31,082 nt of DNA from DASCNA01 sp036011305 (GTDB lineage Bacteria; Verrucomicrobiota; Lentisphaeria; Victivallales; GWF2-38-69). Positions within the stretch are counted from its first letter, which is position 1. Each line of letters starts with the position of its first letter. Location of the stretch: positions 1-31,082 of the forward strand of contig DASCNA010000137.1 of NCBI GenBank assembly GCA_036011305.1, in the 5' to 3' direction. This document shows, one piece after another, positions 1-8,618 of this stretch. The notes below the pieces were generated by a model. The model searched no databases. It saw only the letters and a program-made list of their open reading frames with translations, and was not told the origin of the DNA. The position numbers and the translations under genes were made by a program.

Positions 1-164
1 TACAGTTGCATATTTGCCAGCAGTTAGGGAATTAATTTTGCATTGTTTACCTAATTGTATGCAAATTGAATTGAAATTAATAATTTTATTATACTTTTCT
101 AATTATAACTGTAATATTATATAGTTAATACTTTTTAATAATATAATTAGTTTTAAGGAGCATT

Positions 165-650
165 ATGAAGATTGTTGATTCAAATTTATTGAATGAACTA
201 GCTGATAAAGCTGCAAATTCACCTCGCAAAAGAACTCACTATAATCTTCACCCGGACTTAGATGATAAAATTCATAGGTTATGTTTGGGTGTTGATCCAG
301 GCAGTTATGTCAGGCCCCACAGACATTTAACTCCTGAAAAATGGGAACTTTTAGTTATCCTCAAGGGAAAACTGGCTGTTCTTACATTTGATGAAAAAGG
401 CAAAGTGCTGAGCAGGATAGAGTTGGATGCTGAAGGAGATATAAAAAGTATCGAATTAGATGCAGGGGACTGGCATACGTTTGCATGTTTAGAAAGAGGA
501 ACTGTAGTTTTTGAAATAAAACGCGGACCTTATTCAAGGCCTATTGAAAAAGATTTTGCTTCCTGGGCGCCTGAAGAAGGAGAGCCAAGAGCTATTGAGC
601 TTGAAAAATTATTTGCAGATGCCAAAGTCGGCGATGCATTAAATCAATAA
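165..650 (+). CDS. WbuC-family cupin-fold metalloprotein
   Basis: A 161-residue single-domain cupin. Residues 20-140 match what I know of the WbuC family: an N-terminal RKRTHYNLH stretch, a metal-binding PHRH motif at 51-54 (LTPEKWE follows), a long beta-barrel and a late GDWH histidine. Family members are often annotated in O-antigen or surface-polysaccharide clusters as putative sugar-modifying or metal-binding proteins, with no settled reaction. No polysaccharide genes are visible here, so the role is unknown. There is no signal peptide, so it is probably cytoplasmic. The start is supported by a strong AAGGAG a few bases upstream. It ends 15 nt before the serine hydrolase, so the two are likely co-transcribed. 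Confidence 0.8.
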   Translation: MKIVDSNLLNELADKAANSPRKRTHYNLHPDLDDKIHRLCLGVDPGSYVRPHRHLTPEKWELLVILKGKLAVLTFDEKGKVLSRIELDAEGDIKSIELDAGDWHTFACLERGTVVFEIKRGPYSRPIEKDFASWAPEEGEPRAIELEKLFADAKVGDALNQ

Positions 651-665
651 TTAAAAGTTACTGCA

Positions 666-1910
666 ATGAAACAGAATATTGAATATAGAGAAATTGAAAG
701 TTTGTATAAGATTTTCAATCAGGCCAAAGATGAATATGCTTTTCCTGGAGGTATAGTGGCTGTAGGAAATGGTAATCAAGACTTTTTTGTTGAAGCTTTT
801 GGGTATCATACTTACAAAGAAATTAGAAAAGATCGTATTGATGATATATTTGATTTAGCATCCTTAACAAAAGTGTGCTCTACTACTCCTGCAGTAATGA
901 AGCTATATGATGAAAGAAAAATAAAGCTGGATGACAGAATAAGTGATTATTTACCTCGACTCAATGGGCCTAATGAGTATAACTCAGGCTTAAAAAAAGA
1001 AATTACGATTGAAAATCTATTATATCACTCTTCAGGTTTTCCTCCCGATAATGATGTATATCAGATGCGTAACTCCACTATAGAAGAACGTTGGGATTCA
1101 ATTTTTAATACTCCTTTGGCATATTATCCAGGTGTTAAATGTATATATTCAGACCTGAACATGTTGCTTCTCGAAAAAATTATAGAGAATGTCTCTGGAA
1201 TGACACTGGACAAATACGTTGAGGAAAATATTTATAAACCCCTCGGTATGGAGCATACTTTTTATAATCCTTCTGAGAAATATATAGATTGTATTGTACC
1301 TACTGAATTCTCAATTCACTTTAATAAGCCTTTCAAAGGTATAGTAGATGATGAAAATGCCAGAAGTCTTGGAGGAGTTGCAGGTCATGCAGGTCTGTTT
1401 TCCACAGTTAAAGATTTAGTACTTTATGGAAAAATGCTTCTAAATAGAGGAATGCATAACGGTTTAAGGATGTATTCTCCAGAAACAGTTAATCGATTTA
1501 TCCAACGGGATGAAAGTTTGCCTGGAAGTTGTAGAGCCCTTGGGTGGTTAACTGCTTATGATCCTAAATTTGTAATACCAAAACAGCATAGGGCTGAAGA
1601 ATCTTTTATTCTTGATAAATCAGAATTATATGAAAAATTAAATCAGCCTTCAGCTGGAATTTATATTGATCCAGATGCTATTGGCCACACAGGATTTACA
1701 GGGTCAAGCTTTTGGATTAGTTTTAAATATGATATTTATGTTTTATTCTTAACTAATAGAATTTTCCCATCAAGAAATTATACTCCTTTGGAAATTTTTA
1801 ATTATTGGAGACAGCGTGTTAATTCAGCTGTATGGCGCAATTTAGGCTTCACTGAGAAAAATGAATTATTGGAACTTTCAAAGCCTTCTTATTATCATAA
1901 AGAAAACTAA
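666..1910 (+). CDS. Serine hydrolase, class C beta-lactamase / penicillin-binding-protein fold
   Basis: A 414-residue protein with the active-site motifs of the beta-lactamase/esterase family (PF00144). The nucleophile motif SLTK is at 66-69, a YSD variant of the usual Tyr-x-Asn motif is at 161-163, and HTG is at 341-343, replacing KTG. The GGVAGHAGLFST stretch at about 236-247 is typical of the family. There is no signal peptide or membrane segment, so a cytoplasmic esterase, amidase or peptidase acting on a small substrate is more likely than a cell-wall enzyme or true beta-lactamase. The ribosome-binding site is weak, and translation may depend on the upstream cupin gene 15 nt away. The substrate cannot be deduced. 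Confidence 0.8.
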   Translation: MKQNIEYREIESLYKIFNQAKDEYAFPGGIVAVGNGNQDFFVEAFGYHTYKEIRKDRIDDIFDLASLTKVCSTTPAVMKLYDERKIKLDDRISDYLPRLNGPNEYNSGLKKEITIENLLYHSSGFPPDNDVYQMRNSTIEERWDSIFNTPLAYYPGVKCIYSDLNMLLLEKIIENVSGMTLDKYVEENIYKPLGMEHTFYNPSEKYIDCIVPTEFSIHFNKPFKGIVDDENARSLGGVAGHAGLFSTVKDLVLYGKMLLNRGMHNGLRMYSPETVNRFIQRDESLPGSCRALGWLTAYDPKFVIPKQHRAEESFILDKSELYEKLNQPSAGIYIDPDAIGHTGFTGSSFWISFKYDIYVLFLTNRIFPSRNYTPLEIFNYWRQRVNSAVWRNLGFTEKNELLELSKPSYYHKEN

Positions 1911-2060
1911 TATGTTTAAAGATTTAACGTATTTTGTATAATTTAATTACAGTAATGTTAAATTATTTTAAATAAACTAATGCTCTATTGTTTGTAAATT
2001 CATATTGTCTATTTTAAGAGATATAGAAAATCTGAAACAACAAATGAAATGAGAGTTATT

Positions 2061-3251
2061 ATGCGATTTGCTACTTTGATATTTTTAATATCAATATTAG
2101 TTGCTGCAGGGCAACTTGCTAATACAATATTTATTCCGGCTATGGGACTGATAGCTGATTCTTTACATGTTTCTGCACACAATATACAGGGATTACTTGC
2201 AGCCTATTTATTACCTTATGGAATCTCTCAGTTTTTCTATGGACCTTTAGCAGATAAATATGGCAGAAAGCCAATTATTTATTTTGGATTGATAATTTTT
2301 ATGTGCGGCTCTTTTTTCTCATTTGTAGGTAATGTATATATGATAGTTCTTATTGGGTGTATTTTACAGGGAATCGGAGCAGGTGTAGGCGGAGTTATGT
2401 GCAGAACAATTATGAGAGATTGTTATTGTGGAATTGAGCTGCAGAAAGCTAATAGTTATATGACAATTGCAGTAGTTATTGCGCCTTTACTTGCACCTGT
2501 CATAGGCGGAGTTTTAGCTGTATTATTTGGTTGGAGGTGTGTTTTCCTGTTTTTGTTTATATTTGCAGGTATAGTCTTATTCTTAGAATATAAATTCCTG
2601 AAAGAAACTAATCCTGAAACTAAAAAAATGTCATTAAAGAGCAGATACATAATGTTGATTAAAGATAAAAAATTTATACCATATGTTACTTGTTTAACTC
2701 TTGGTTTCAGCGGAATTGCTGTGTTCGAAGCATCTGCCGGGGTAATTTTAAGTAGTAAATTAGGTTTTTCACCTGAGATTGTAAGTGTTATTTTTATTTT
2801 ACCTATACCATTTTTTGTATTAGGATCTTATATTTCAGGAAAAGTGATAAAGTATCATCCACTGGAAACCATAATTTCTATCAGCATAATAATTTTTGCT
2901 TTATCATCAGTGAGTATGCTGTTCTTTGCTCTTTTGGGATATGTTAATGTTTATGCACTAATACTGCCTATAATTGGTGTTATGTTTGCTCTTGGAGGGT
3001 TGTTCCCTACTGCTACAACAGGTGCAATACAAAATTTGGGAACTGTTGCTGGGATATCAGGTGCTGTTTTAGGTGGTATTCAGAATATAGGTGCCGGGCT
3101 ATTTACAACTTTATCTTCATTGATACCTCAGAATACTCTGTTGCCACTGGCAGTGATTTTAACACTGCAGGCTGTTATAATGGTTATTGTATATGTAAAG
3201 TTTATTTCTTTGAGAAATGATGTTAAAAATAAAAAATATGAATTAGCGTAA
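2061..3251 (+). CDS. MFS transporter, Bcr/CflA drug-exporter-like
   Basis: About 396 residues with roughly 12 hydrophobic segments. An MFS motif A (GPLADKYGRKP, around residues 60-70) follows the second segment, and a GxGAGxGGVMCRTIMRD stretch lies near 105-125, as in Bcr/CflA/EmrD proton-coupled exporters (motif C region GGVLAVLFGWRCVF near 155). Inner-membrane export of a drug or small metabolite is the family role; the substrate is not predictable. I chose the ATG at 2061 because a GAGAG lies 5 nt upstream. An in-frame ATG at 2049 adds four residues but has no ribosome-binding site. It is preceded by about 140 nt of AT-rich intergenic DNA, so it probably has its own promoter. Confidence 0.8.
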   Translation: MRFATLIFLISILVAAGQLANTIFIPAMGLIADSLHVSAHNIQGLLAAYLLPYGISQFFYGPLADKYGRKPIIYFGLIIFMCGSFFSFVGNVYMIVLIGCILQGIGAGVGGVMCRTIMRDCYCGIELQKANSYMTIAVVIAPLLAPVIGGVLAVLFGWRCVFLFLFIFAGIVLFLEYKFLKETNPETKKMSLKSRYIMLIKDKKFIPYVTCLTLGFSGIAVFEASAGVILSSKLGFSPEIVSVIFILPIPFFVLGSYISGKVIKYHPLETIISISIIIFALSSVSMLFFALLGYVNVYALILPIIGVMFALGGLFPTATTGAIQNLGTVAGISGAVLGGIQNIGAGLFTTLSSLIPQNTLLPLAVILTLQAVIMVIVYVKFISLRNDVKNKKYELA

Positions 3252-3284
3252 TATAAACTTCTGAATATTTATGGTAAATCGTTA

Positions 3285-3767
3285 ATGGATAAATTAATAA
3301 GCTGCCCTTTCTGTGAACAGGATTTCAAATCAAATGTATTTAATGAAACAGAATATTTTTTAGCTGCGTATAATATTGCTCCTATCCTACCTGGTCATTC
3401 AATTATTATCCCTAAAAAACACGTTTCGAGCTTGCTTGAACTTTCTCAAAAAGAAAAGCAGGAAGCTATGCTCTATACCTGCTTTGTTATAGAAAGACTT
3501 ATTAAAATTTTTAATTCTACCGGATTTGATTTTAGTATACAGGATGGAAATGCAGCAGGGCAGACCGTTAATCACTTTCATATACATCTAATACCCAGAA
3601 AAGAGAATGACTTAGAGTCTCCTGGAGAGTGGTATCCTCTATTACGGGAAAGTAATTTAAAAGTTTTGGATAGTGACCTTAGAGAAAAAATAAATAAATC
3701 TGACATGATCAAAATTGTTAGTTTTATCAAATCAAAGTTTGGTAATGATAGCTTTCACTCTTTATAA
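3285..3767 (+). CDS. HIT-family nucleotide hydrolase/transferase
   Basis: A 160-residue histidine-triad protein. The catalytic His-x-His-x-His triad is at residues 97-101 (HFHIHL, then IPR). An N-terminal CPFC at 7-10 looks like a metal-binding pair, as in many bacterial HIT proteins, and PGHSIIIPKKH at 36-46 is the conserved strand-loop of the fold. Families of this type cleave dinucleoside polyphosphates or nucleoside phosphoramidates such as AMP-lysine. It is soluble and cytoplasmic. It starts 33 nt after the MFS gene on the same strand, so co-transcription is possible, though the ribosome-binding site is weak. Confidence 0.85.
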   Translation: MDKLISCPFCEQDFKSNVFNETEYFLAAYNIAPILPGHSIIIPKKHVSSLLELSQKEKQEAMLYTCFVIERLIKIFNSTGFDFSIQDGNAAGQTVNHFHIHLIPRKENDLESPGEWYPLLRESNLKVLDSDLREKINKSDMIKIVSFIKSKFGNDSFHSL

Positions 3768-3833
3768 ATATATAATTAACTTTAAAGATTTTTCTATTTT
3801 TAAAGTTAAATATTTTAATGAAGTTTGTATTTT

Positions 3834-4652
3834 ATGAATGAAATTATTATAAAAACGTGGTCTGAACTGCAGAATGCACTATTTGATTATGAAATAGGGC
3901 TAACTGCCCCTGGACGATATCGTTCTCCGTATGCCTATCGTGGTCTGCCGGAAAATTATCCTAAAATGAAAACAAGTTTAATGAGAATAGGCGGGCCATA
4001 TATTGAACTTGAATCTTCTATTTTAAGGAATTTTAAGAAATATGCAGATCTCGCAGATATAAATACCGAGAATGAAGATTCTGAATGGTTATGGCTTGCA
4101 TTAGCACAGCATTATGGACTTCCAACAAGATTACTGGACTGGACATATTCACCTTATGTTGCTTTGCATTTTGCTACTGCTGACACTAGAAAATCAGACC
4201 AAGATGGTGTTATTTGGTGTGTGAATTATCAGAAAGCTAGAGAATTTCTTCCTGATAAATTAAAATTTGCAATACATGATCAGGGATTTAAATTTACCGT
4301 TAATTCGCTTAATAAAGGAGCTGTTTCTCTGAAGCAACTGGAACAGCTCGATAAAGAGCTTGGGGATAGCTTTGTTATTTTTATTGAACCGCCTTCTCTT
4401 GATTCAAGAATCGTAAATCAGTATGCTTTATTTTCTATGATGTCTTCATCATCATCACTACTTGATAACTGGCTAGAAAAAAATGATCATAAAAAAAATC
4501 TATATACAAAGATTATTATCCCTTCAAAGCTAAAGTGGCAAATTAGGGATCATTTAGATCAGGCTAATATAAATGAAAGAATGCTTTTTCCTGGGCTTGA
4601 TGGTTTATGCCAATGGTTAAAACGTTATTATAGCTCGAAAGACAAATACTAA
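3834..4652 (+). CDS. FRG-domain protein
   Basis: About 272 residues. The FRG domain fills most of the protein: an early aromatic/arginine core (YAYRGLPENYP), then the hallmark stretch LAQHYGLPTRLLDWT followed by SPYVALHFATA, near residues 90-115. FRG domains occur alone or at the ends of phage-defence and toxin-like proteins, and no biochemical activity is generally accepted. No second domain, signal peptide or membrane segment is visible. The first Met is placed at 3834; an in-frame TTG three codons earlier is possible but unsupported by a ribosome-binding site. The gene ends inside a 14-bp inverted repeat that probably terminates transcription. No partner antitoxin or defence gene lies beside it. 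Confidence 0.75.
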   Translation: MNEIIIKTWSELQNALFDYEIGLTAPGRYRSPYAYRGLPENYPKMKTSLMRIGGPYIELESSILRNFKKYADLADINTENEDSEWLWLALAQHYGLPTRLLDWTYSPYVALHFATADTRKSDQDGVIWCVNYQKAREFLPDKLKFAIHDQGFKFTVNSLNKGAVSLKQLEQLDKELGDSFVIFIEPPSLDSRIVNQYALFSMMSSSSSLLDNWLEKNDHKKNLYTKIIIPSKLKWQIRDHLDQANINERMLFPGLDGLCQWLKRYYSSKDKY

Positions 4653-4688
4653 ATATTCAAAAATCATAGTCTACTGAATATTTAGTAT
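4646..4688. terminator. Bidirectional AT-rich terminator hairpin
   Basis: A perfect 14-bp inverted repeat (ATACTAAATATTCA at 4646-4659 and its complement at 4675-4688) with a 15-nt loop lies between the converging FRG and repeat-protein genes. The left arm contains the FRG stop codon. T-rich sequence follows on the plus strand. The position and symmetry fit a terminator shared by both genes. Confidence 0.6.
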
Positions 4689-4701
4689 CAATTTATTATT
4701 T

Positions 4702-5403
4702 TTATTTTTGTGTAGGTTGACCTGTCTTAGGATAAAGTTCATTTGCATTTTTTAGAATTTCTTTATCTACCGGCTGATTTCCTGCACCTGCTGAAACAAA
4801 ATCGTTGGCCTGTTCTGATGCGCTGTCTTCTGCATGCTTGGGAGTAGAAAGACCTGATTCTTCGGCTTGAATAGGCTGTACATAAGTATTTTGCTGCTGT
4901 TTAATTTGTTCAGTAGATGGGGTGGTTTTCGGATAAAGTTCATTTGCATTTTTTAGAATTTCTTTATCTACCGGCTGATTTCCTGCGCCAGAAGAAATTA
5001 GCTCATTAGCCTGACTGGATTCACTGTCTTCAGCTTTATTAGGAGTAGAAAGACATGATTCATTTGCCTGAATAGGTTGTACTAATTGTGTGTTTTGTGT
5101 TCTATTGTTTTCCGGGAAAGCTTTATTTGCATTTCTTACAATCTCTTCATCCATCGGTTGGTTCCCTGCAGCAGCGGAAACAAGCTCGTTAGCCTGATTT
5201 GATATATCATTTCCTACGTTTTGTGGATTAGAAAGACCTGACTCTTCAGCCTGAATGGGTTGAACATATTTATCTTTTTGAGGCTTTAAGTTATGAGCTT
5301 GTCTTGTCAAAACAGTATTTTGATCTACAGATGTCGTATCGCTTGCATTGATAAGTGTAAAGGCAATCATTAACAGTGAAGCTGTAATCAATTTTTTTCT
5401 CAT
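4702..5403 (-). CDS. Exported protein with three tandem ~52-residue repeats
   Basis: A 233-residue protein I do not recognise. Residues 1-20 form a classic Sec signal peptide (MRKK, hydrophobic core, ending INA). The mature part holds three imperfect repeats at about residues 46-97, 107-158 and 174-225. Each begins VQPIQAEESGLS-P, continues QANELVSAGAGNQP, and ends D-EI-KNANELYP. The repeats are joined by variable Gln/Thr-rich linkers. The mature protein is acidic and rich in Asn, Gln and Glu. It has one Cys, in repeat 2 at the Gly position of ESGLS, and there is no lipobox. A strong AGGAG precedes the ATG. It is likely periplasmic or secreted, with a binding or structural role only guessed at. 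Confidence 0.75.
   Translation of the reverse strand: MRKKLITASLLMIAFTLINASDTTSVDQNTVLTRQAHNLKPQKDKYVQPIQAEESGLSNPQNVGNDISNQANELVSAAAGNQPMDEEIVRNANKAFPENNRTQNTQLVQPIQANESCLSTPNKAEDSESSQANELISSGAGNQPVDKEILKNANELYPKTTPSTEQIKQQQNTYVQPIQAEESGLSTPKHAEDSASEQANDFVSAGAGNQPVDKEILKNANELYPKTGQPTQK
4729..5268 (-). repeat. Three intragenic tandem repeats
   Basis: DNA copies encoding the repeat units lie at about 5113-5268, 4930-5085 and 4729-4884. Copies two and three share an exact 56-bp stretch (4730-4785 equals 4931-4986). Copy one has diverged. The identity at nucleotide level points to recent duplication or gene conversion between the two C-terminal units. Confidence 0.85.
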
Positions 5404-5530
5404 AATTTCTCCTATTTCTATTTTATATAATATAAATTTTATAGTAAAACAGGTTTATTTCATTAAAAAATCTCAAAGAGATGATATTTTATTTCTAAAT
5501 AATTATTTAAAATAACCGAAGGAGAATAAA
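5404..5530. promoter_or_regulatory. Divergent promoter region, repeat protein / transaldolase
   Basis: This 127-nt AT-rich gap separates the minus-strand repeat-protein gene from plus-strand transaldolase, so both promoters should lie in it. Strong ribosome-binding sites flank it: AGGAG before the minus-strand start and GAAGGAG before the transaldolase ATG. A TATATAAT-like box lies around 5423-5433. No clear operator is seen. Confidence 0.45.
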
Positions 5531-6490
5531 ATGAATAAATTAGATTTGTTAAAAGAAATGACTGTTGTCGTTGCTGATACGGGTGATATTAACTCTATAG
5601 CCGCATTTACTCCTACTGATGCTACTACTAATCCTTCATTAATACTGAAATCTGCCCAGTTGGCTGAATATAAACATCTTATTAAAGATGCAATTTTATA
5701 TGGCAAAAGACATGAATCTTCACATGAAAAACAACTAGGAAAAATACTGGATAGGTTGGCAGTTAATTTTGGAAATGAAATATTAAAAATCATACCAGGA
5801 AGAATTTCTACTGAAGTTGATGCAAGACTCTCTTTTGACACTGAAGCAACAATAAAAAAAGCAAATGAAATTATTTCATTGTACCGTGAATTAGGAATTG
5901 AATCCGATAGAATTCTTATAAAAATAGCTGCGACATGGGAAGGTATTCAGGCTGCTAAAGTTTTAGAAAAAAATGGAATTCACTGTAATCTCACTCTTCT
6001 ATTCAGTTTTGCACAGGCTGTATTGAGTGCAGATGCAGGAGTTACTCTGATATCACCGTTTGTCGGGCGTATTTTAGACTGGTATAAGAAAAATGAAGGT
6101 TTAAAAGATTATCATCCATCTGAAGATCCTGGTGTTTTATCTGTTGGAAAAATTTATAATTATTATAAAAAACATGGTTATAAAACTGTTGTAATGGGTG
6201 CCAGTTTTAGAAATAGTGAAGAAATATTGGAATTGGCCGGTTGTGACTTTTTAACGATTGCTCCTGCACTATTGGATGAACTCCAGGCTGCTGAAGCAGT
6301 ATCAATAGAACATAAATTGGATGAAAGCCTTTCAAAATGCAAAGGTGATGAAAAAGTGATATTAGATGAGAAATCATTTAGATGGGAGCTAAATGAAGAT
6401 GCTATGGCTACTGAAAAACTCTCTGAAGGAATTCGAAACTTTACTAAAGATACACTTAAATTAGAAAATATGATATCAGAACTATTGTAA
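5531..6490 (+). CDS. tal: Transaldolase
   Basis: 319 residues, the usual length for class I TalA/TalB-type transaldolases. The N-terminal TPTDATTNPSLILK stretch (27-40) and the Schiff-base lysine K131 in RILIKIAATWEGI match the family (K132 in E. coli TalB). HCNLTLLFSFAQA and SPFVGRILDWYKK are also conserved family segments. It transfers a dihydroxyacetone unit between sedoheptulose-7-phosphate and glyceraldehyde-3-phosphate in the non-oxidative pentose phosphate pathway, in the cytosol. It appears monocistronic: its own AAGGAG-like ribosome-binding site and promoter region lie upstream and a hairpin follows. No transketolase is adjacent. Confidence 0.95.
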   Translation: MNKLDLLKEMTVVVADTGDINSIAAFTPTDATTNPSLILKSAQLAEYKHLIKDAILYGKRHESSHEKQLGKILDRLAVNFGNEILKIIPGRISTEVDARLSFDTEATIKKANEIISLYRELGIESDRILIKIAATWEGIQAAKVLEKNGIHCNLTLLFSFAQAVLSADAGVTLISPFVGRILDWYKKNEGLKDYHPSEDPGVLSVGKIYNYYKKHGYKTVVMGASFRNSEEILELAGCDFLTIAPALLDELQAAEAVSIEHKLDESLSKCKGDEKVILDEKSFRWELNEDAMATEKLSEGIRNFTKDTLKLENMISELL

Positions 6491-6526
6491 ACTTATAGAT
6501 TATAAACAATAGTTAAATATTGAAAT

Positions 6527-6570
6527 TGCTAAATCTTTATGGTATATCCATTAAAAATAAAGATTTAGCA
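6527..6570 (+). terminator. Terminator after transaldolase
   Basis: A perfect 14-bp inverted repeat (TGCTAAATCTTTAT at 6527-6540 and its complement at 6557-6570) with a 16-nt loop, followed by TTATTTTAT. It lies 36 nt past the tal stop and before lolC, as expected for an AT-rich intrinsic terminator. Confidence 0.65.
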
Positions 6571-6607
6571 TTATTTTATCATACTTTATAATAAAGATTT
6601 TTTTTTA

Positions 6608-7876
6608 ATGAATTTAATTACAGAATTATTTTTAGCATGGCGCTATTTTAAACCCAAAAGAAACGCAGTCTCGGTAATTACACTAATATCTGTTATAGGA
6701 GTTGCTCTTGGTGTTTGTGTACTCATGGTTGTTCTGGCTATAATGGCAGGATTTACATCAGAGATAAAAAGTAAAATTATTGATACAAGGCCTCATATTG
6801 AAATATATAATTATTCTTCCAGTTATATTGCCAACCCTGAGCCTATTGTAAAAAAAGTAGATTCCCTTGGTGCTAATGCTGTTGCAAGATCTCAGGGAGA
6901 AGTTTTAGTGCAGAAAGGTAAAGATGTTACCCCTCAATATTTGGTCGGCGTTGATGCTTTACAGGAACCAGATGTAAATTTTATTTCAAAAGGAATAATT
7001 AGAGGAAAGTACTCTTTAGGTCCGGGTCAGGTGGTTGTAAGCTATGTTTTAGCGAATCAGCTTGGGCTTCATCCGGGATCTAAAATAATTGTACATTCTC
7101 CTGCCAAGCTCAGGGATATGGTTAAGATCGGTAAAGATGGTAAAATTGAAGAAAATAAAGCGGATAAGATTTATCTCCCTTCAGAATTTACGGTTGCTGG
7201 TATTTACAGTATGGGTGAATATACTTTTGATTCAAAAGTCATAATAACAAATATTGATGATGCTGACGATTTATTCGGTTATCCTTGGGGTGCCGCTACT
7301 ATGATCGGAATAAAGACAAAGGATCCTTTTCATATTGACGGTATTTATAATAAATTAAAGCAGGCATTTCCAGAGTACAGAATAATGACTTGGCAGCAGA
7401 CGAATAAACAGTTTCTTGATGTTCTGGCAGTTGAGAAAAATATGATGTTTTTTGTTTTGGTTTTTATTGTACTTGTTGCTGCATCCAGTATCACAAACAC
7501 TTTGATAACTGTTGTAGTGCAGAAGACACGAGAAATCGGACTTTTAAGATCTCTAGGTGCAAGTTCAGGGTCTGTAATGAAAATTTTCATAATGCAGGGA
7601 TTTTTTGTCGGTTTTATCGGTACGATCGTTGGTTTACTGCTCGGATATAGTGTTATTTACTGGAGAATGGATATTTTAAATATTTTGTCCAGTGTACTTA
7701 ATATTCAACTTTTTCCGAGACAATTTTACTACTTGAGTGAACTGCCGGCAAAAATTGTTACAGGTGATATACTGTTTATAGCTATTTGTTCAATTGTATT
7801 ATGTACGTTAGGAGGAGTTATTCCGGCATTCAGAGCGGCTAAGCTTGATCCGGCAAAGGCTTTAAGATATGAATAA
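6608..7876 (+). CDS. lolC: Lipoprotein-releasing ABC transporter permease LolC/LolE
   Basis: A 422-residue inner-membrane permease with the MacB/LolC layout. One N-terminal helix is at about 20-45 (with the ISVIGVALGVCVLMVV core), then a periplasmic domain to about residue 270, then three C-terminal helices at roughly 275-300, 330-350 and 385-410. The C-terminal signatures KTREIGLLRSLGAS and AFRAAKLDPAKALRYE are FtsX-like permease motifs. With LolD it would extract outer-membrane lipoproteins from the inner membrane and hand them to LolA. Only one permease gene is present, so a homodimeric (LolF-like) complex or a second copy elsewhere is possible. No Shine-Dalgarno is visible; a T9 run sits just before the ATG. 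The last 8 nt overlap lolD. Confidence 0.88.
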   Translation: MNLITELFLAWRYFKPKRNAVSVITLISVIGVALGVCVLMVVLAIMAGFTSEIKSKIIDTRPHIEIYNYSSSYIANPEPIVKKVDSLGANAVARSQGEVLVQKGKDVTPQYLVGVDALQEPDVNFISKGIIRGKYSLGPGQVVVSYVLANQLGLHPGSKIIVHSPAKLRDMVKIGKDGKIEENKADKIYLPSEFTVAGIYSMGEYTFDSKVIITNIDDADDLFGYPWGAATMIGIKTKDPFHIDGIYNKLKQAFPEYRIMTWQQTNKQFLDVLAVEKNMMFFVLVFIVLVAASSITNTLITVVVQKTREIGLLRSLGASSGSVMKIFIMQGFFVGFIGTIVGLLLGYSVIYWRMDILNILSSVLNIQLFPRQFYYLSELPAKIVTGDILFIAICSIVLCTLGGVIPAFRAAKLDPAKALRYE

Positions 7877-8543
7877 TGATAAGATCGTTAAAATTGATGA
7901 TTTATTCCGTACCTATAAATTAGGTAAGGCAAAAATTTCTGTACTCAGAGGATTAAATCTTGAGGTAGAAAAAGGAGAATGGCTTGGTTTACTTGGAGCA
8001 TCAGGAAGCGGTAAAACAACACTCCTAAATTTGATAGGTTGCTTAGAAAAACCTGACAAAGGCACAATTGCTTATAATGGAATAAATATTAGCAATATTT
8101 CACAAAATGCGAGGACAAAACTGAGAAGAAAAAAAATAGGATTTGTTTTTCAGTCATATCATTTACTGCCTGAGTTGAATGTCCTTGAGAATGTAAGATT
8201 ACCTGCGATGATTAATGGTAAATTTGGTAAAACTTCAAATACTCTTGCTGAGAATTTATTAGTAAGTGTAGGGTTGCAGGATAGACTCACACATAGACCT
8301 ACTGAATTGTCAGGTGGTGAACAGCAAAGAGCGGCAATTGCTAGGGCGTTGGTTAATGACCCTGAACTTATACTGGCAGATGAACCAACTGGGAATTTAG
8401 ATTCAAAAACAGGAGATGGAATTTTAGAATTGTTTAGACGTTTACATGAAGATAGTTCTAAGACTATAATTATGGTTACACATAATAAAGGAGTTGCACA
8501 ACTTTCTGATAGAATTGTTGAAGTTATTGACGGTAAAATTTAA
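7869..8543 (+). CDS. lolD: Lipoprotein-releasing ABC transporter ATP-binding protein
   Basis: A 224-residue ATPase of the MacB/LolD type. Walker A GASGSGKTT is at 43-51, the Q-loop is in FVFQSYHLLPELNVLENV, the ABC signature LSGGEQQR is at 147-154, Walker B LILADEPTGNLDS starts at 168, and the switch histidine is in MVTHNKG. It powers the upstream permease at the inner membrane. The two reading frames overlap by 8 nt, which indicates translational coupling and a two-gene unit. MacB-type exporters share the same ATPase family, but the permease sequence and the lack of a fused MacB domain favour Lol. Confidence 0.9.
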   Translation: MNNDKIVKIDDLFRTYKLGKAKISVLRGLNLEVEKGEWLGLLGASGSGKTTLLNLIGCLEKPDKGTIAYNGINISNISQNARTKLRRKKIGFVFQSYHLLPELNVLENVRLPAMINGKFGKTSNTLAENLLVSVGLQDRLTHRPTELSGGEQQRAAIARALVNDPELILADEPTGNLDSKTGDGILELFRRLHEDSSKTIIMVTHNKGVAQLSDRIVEVIDGKI

Positions 8544-8618
8544 TAAAAGGTGTATAACAGGTGTTATCTAGTATTTAATAATTTATAACTAGAGATTGTT
8601 TCATAGGAGATATTATCA

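Noticed and set aside
37..65. TTTGCAT / ATGCAAA inverted repeat upstream of the first gene
   Set aside because: Only 7 bp with a 15-nt spacer in AT-rich DNA; too weak to call an operator.
161..1910. Surface-polysaccharide locus, suggested by the WbuC-like gene
   Set aside because: No glycosyltransferase or sugar-nucleotide gene is in the window.
4729..5268. CRISPR array
   Set aside because: Repeats are long, in frame, few and coding, with no short direct repeats separated by unique spacers.
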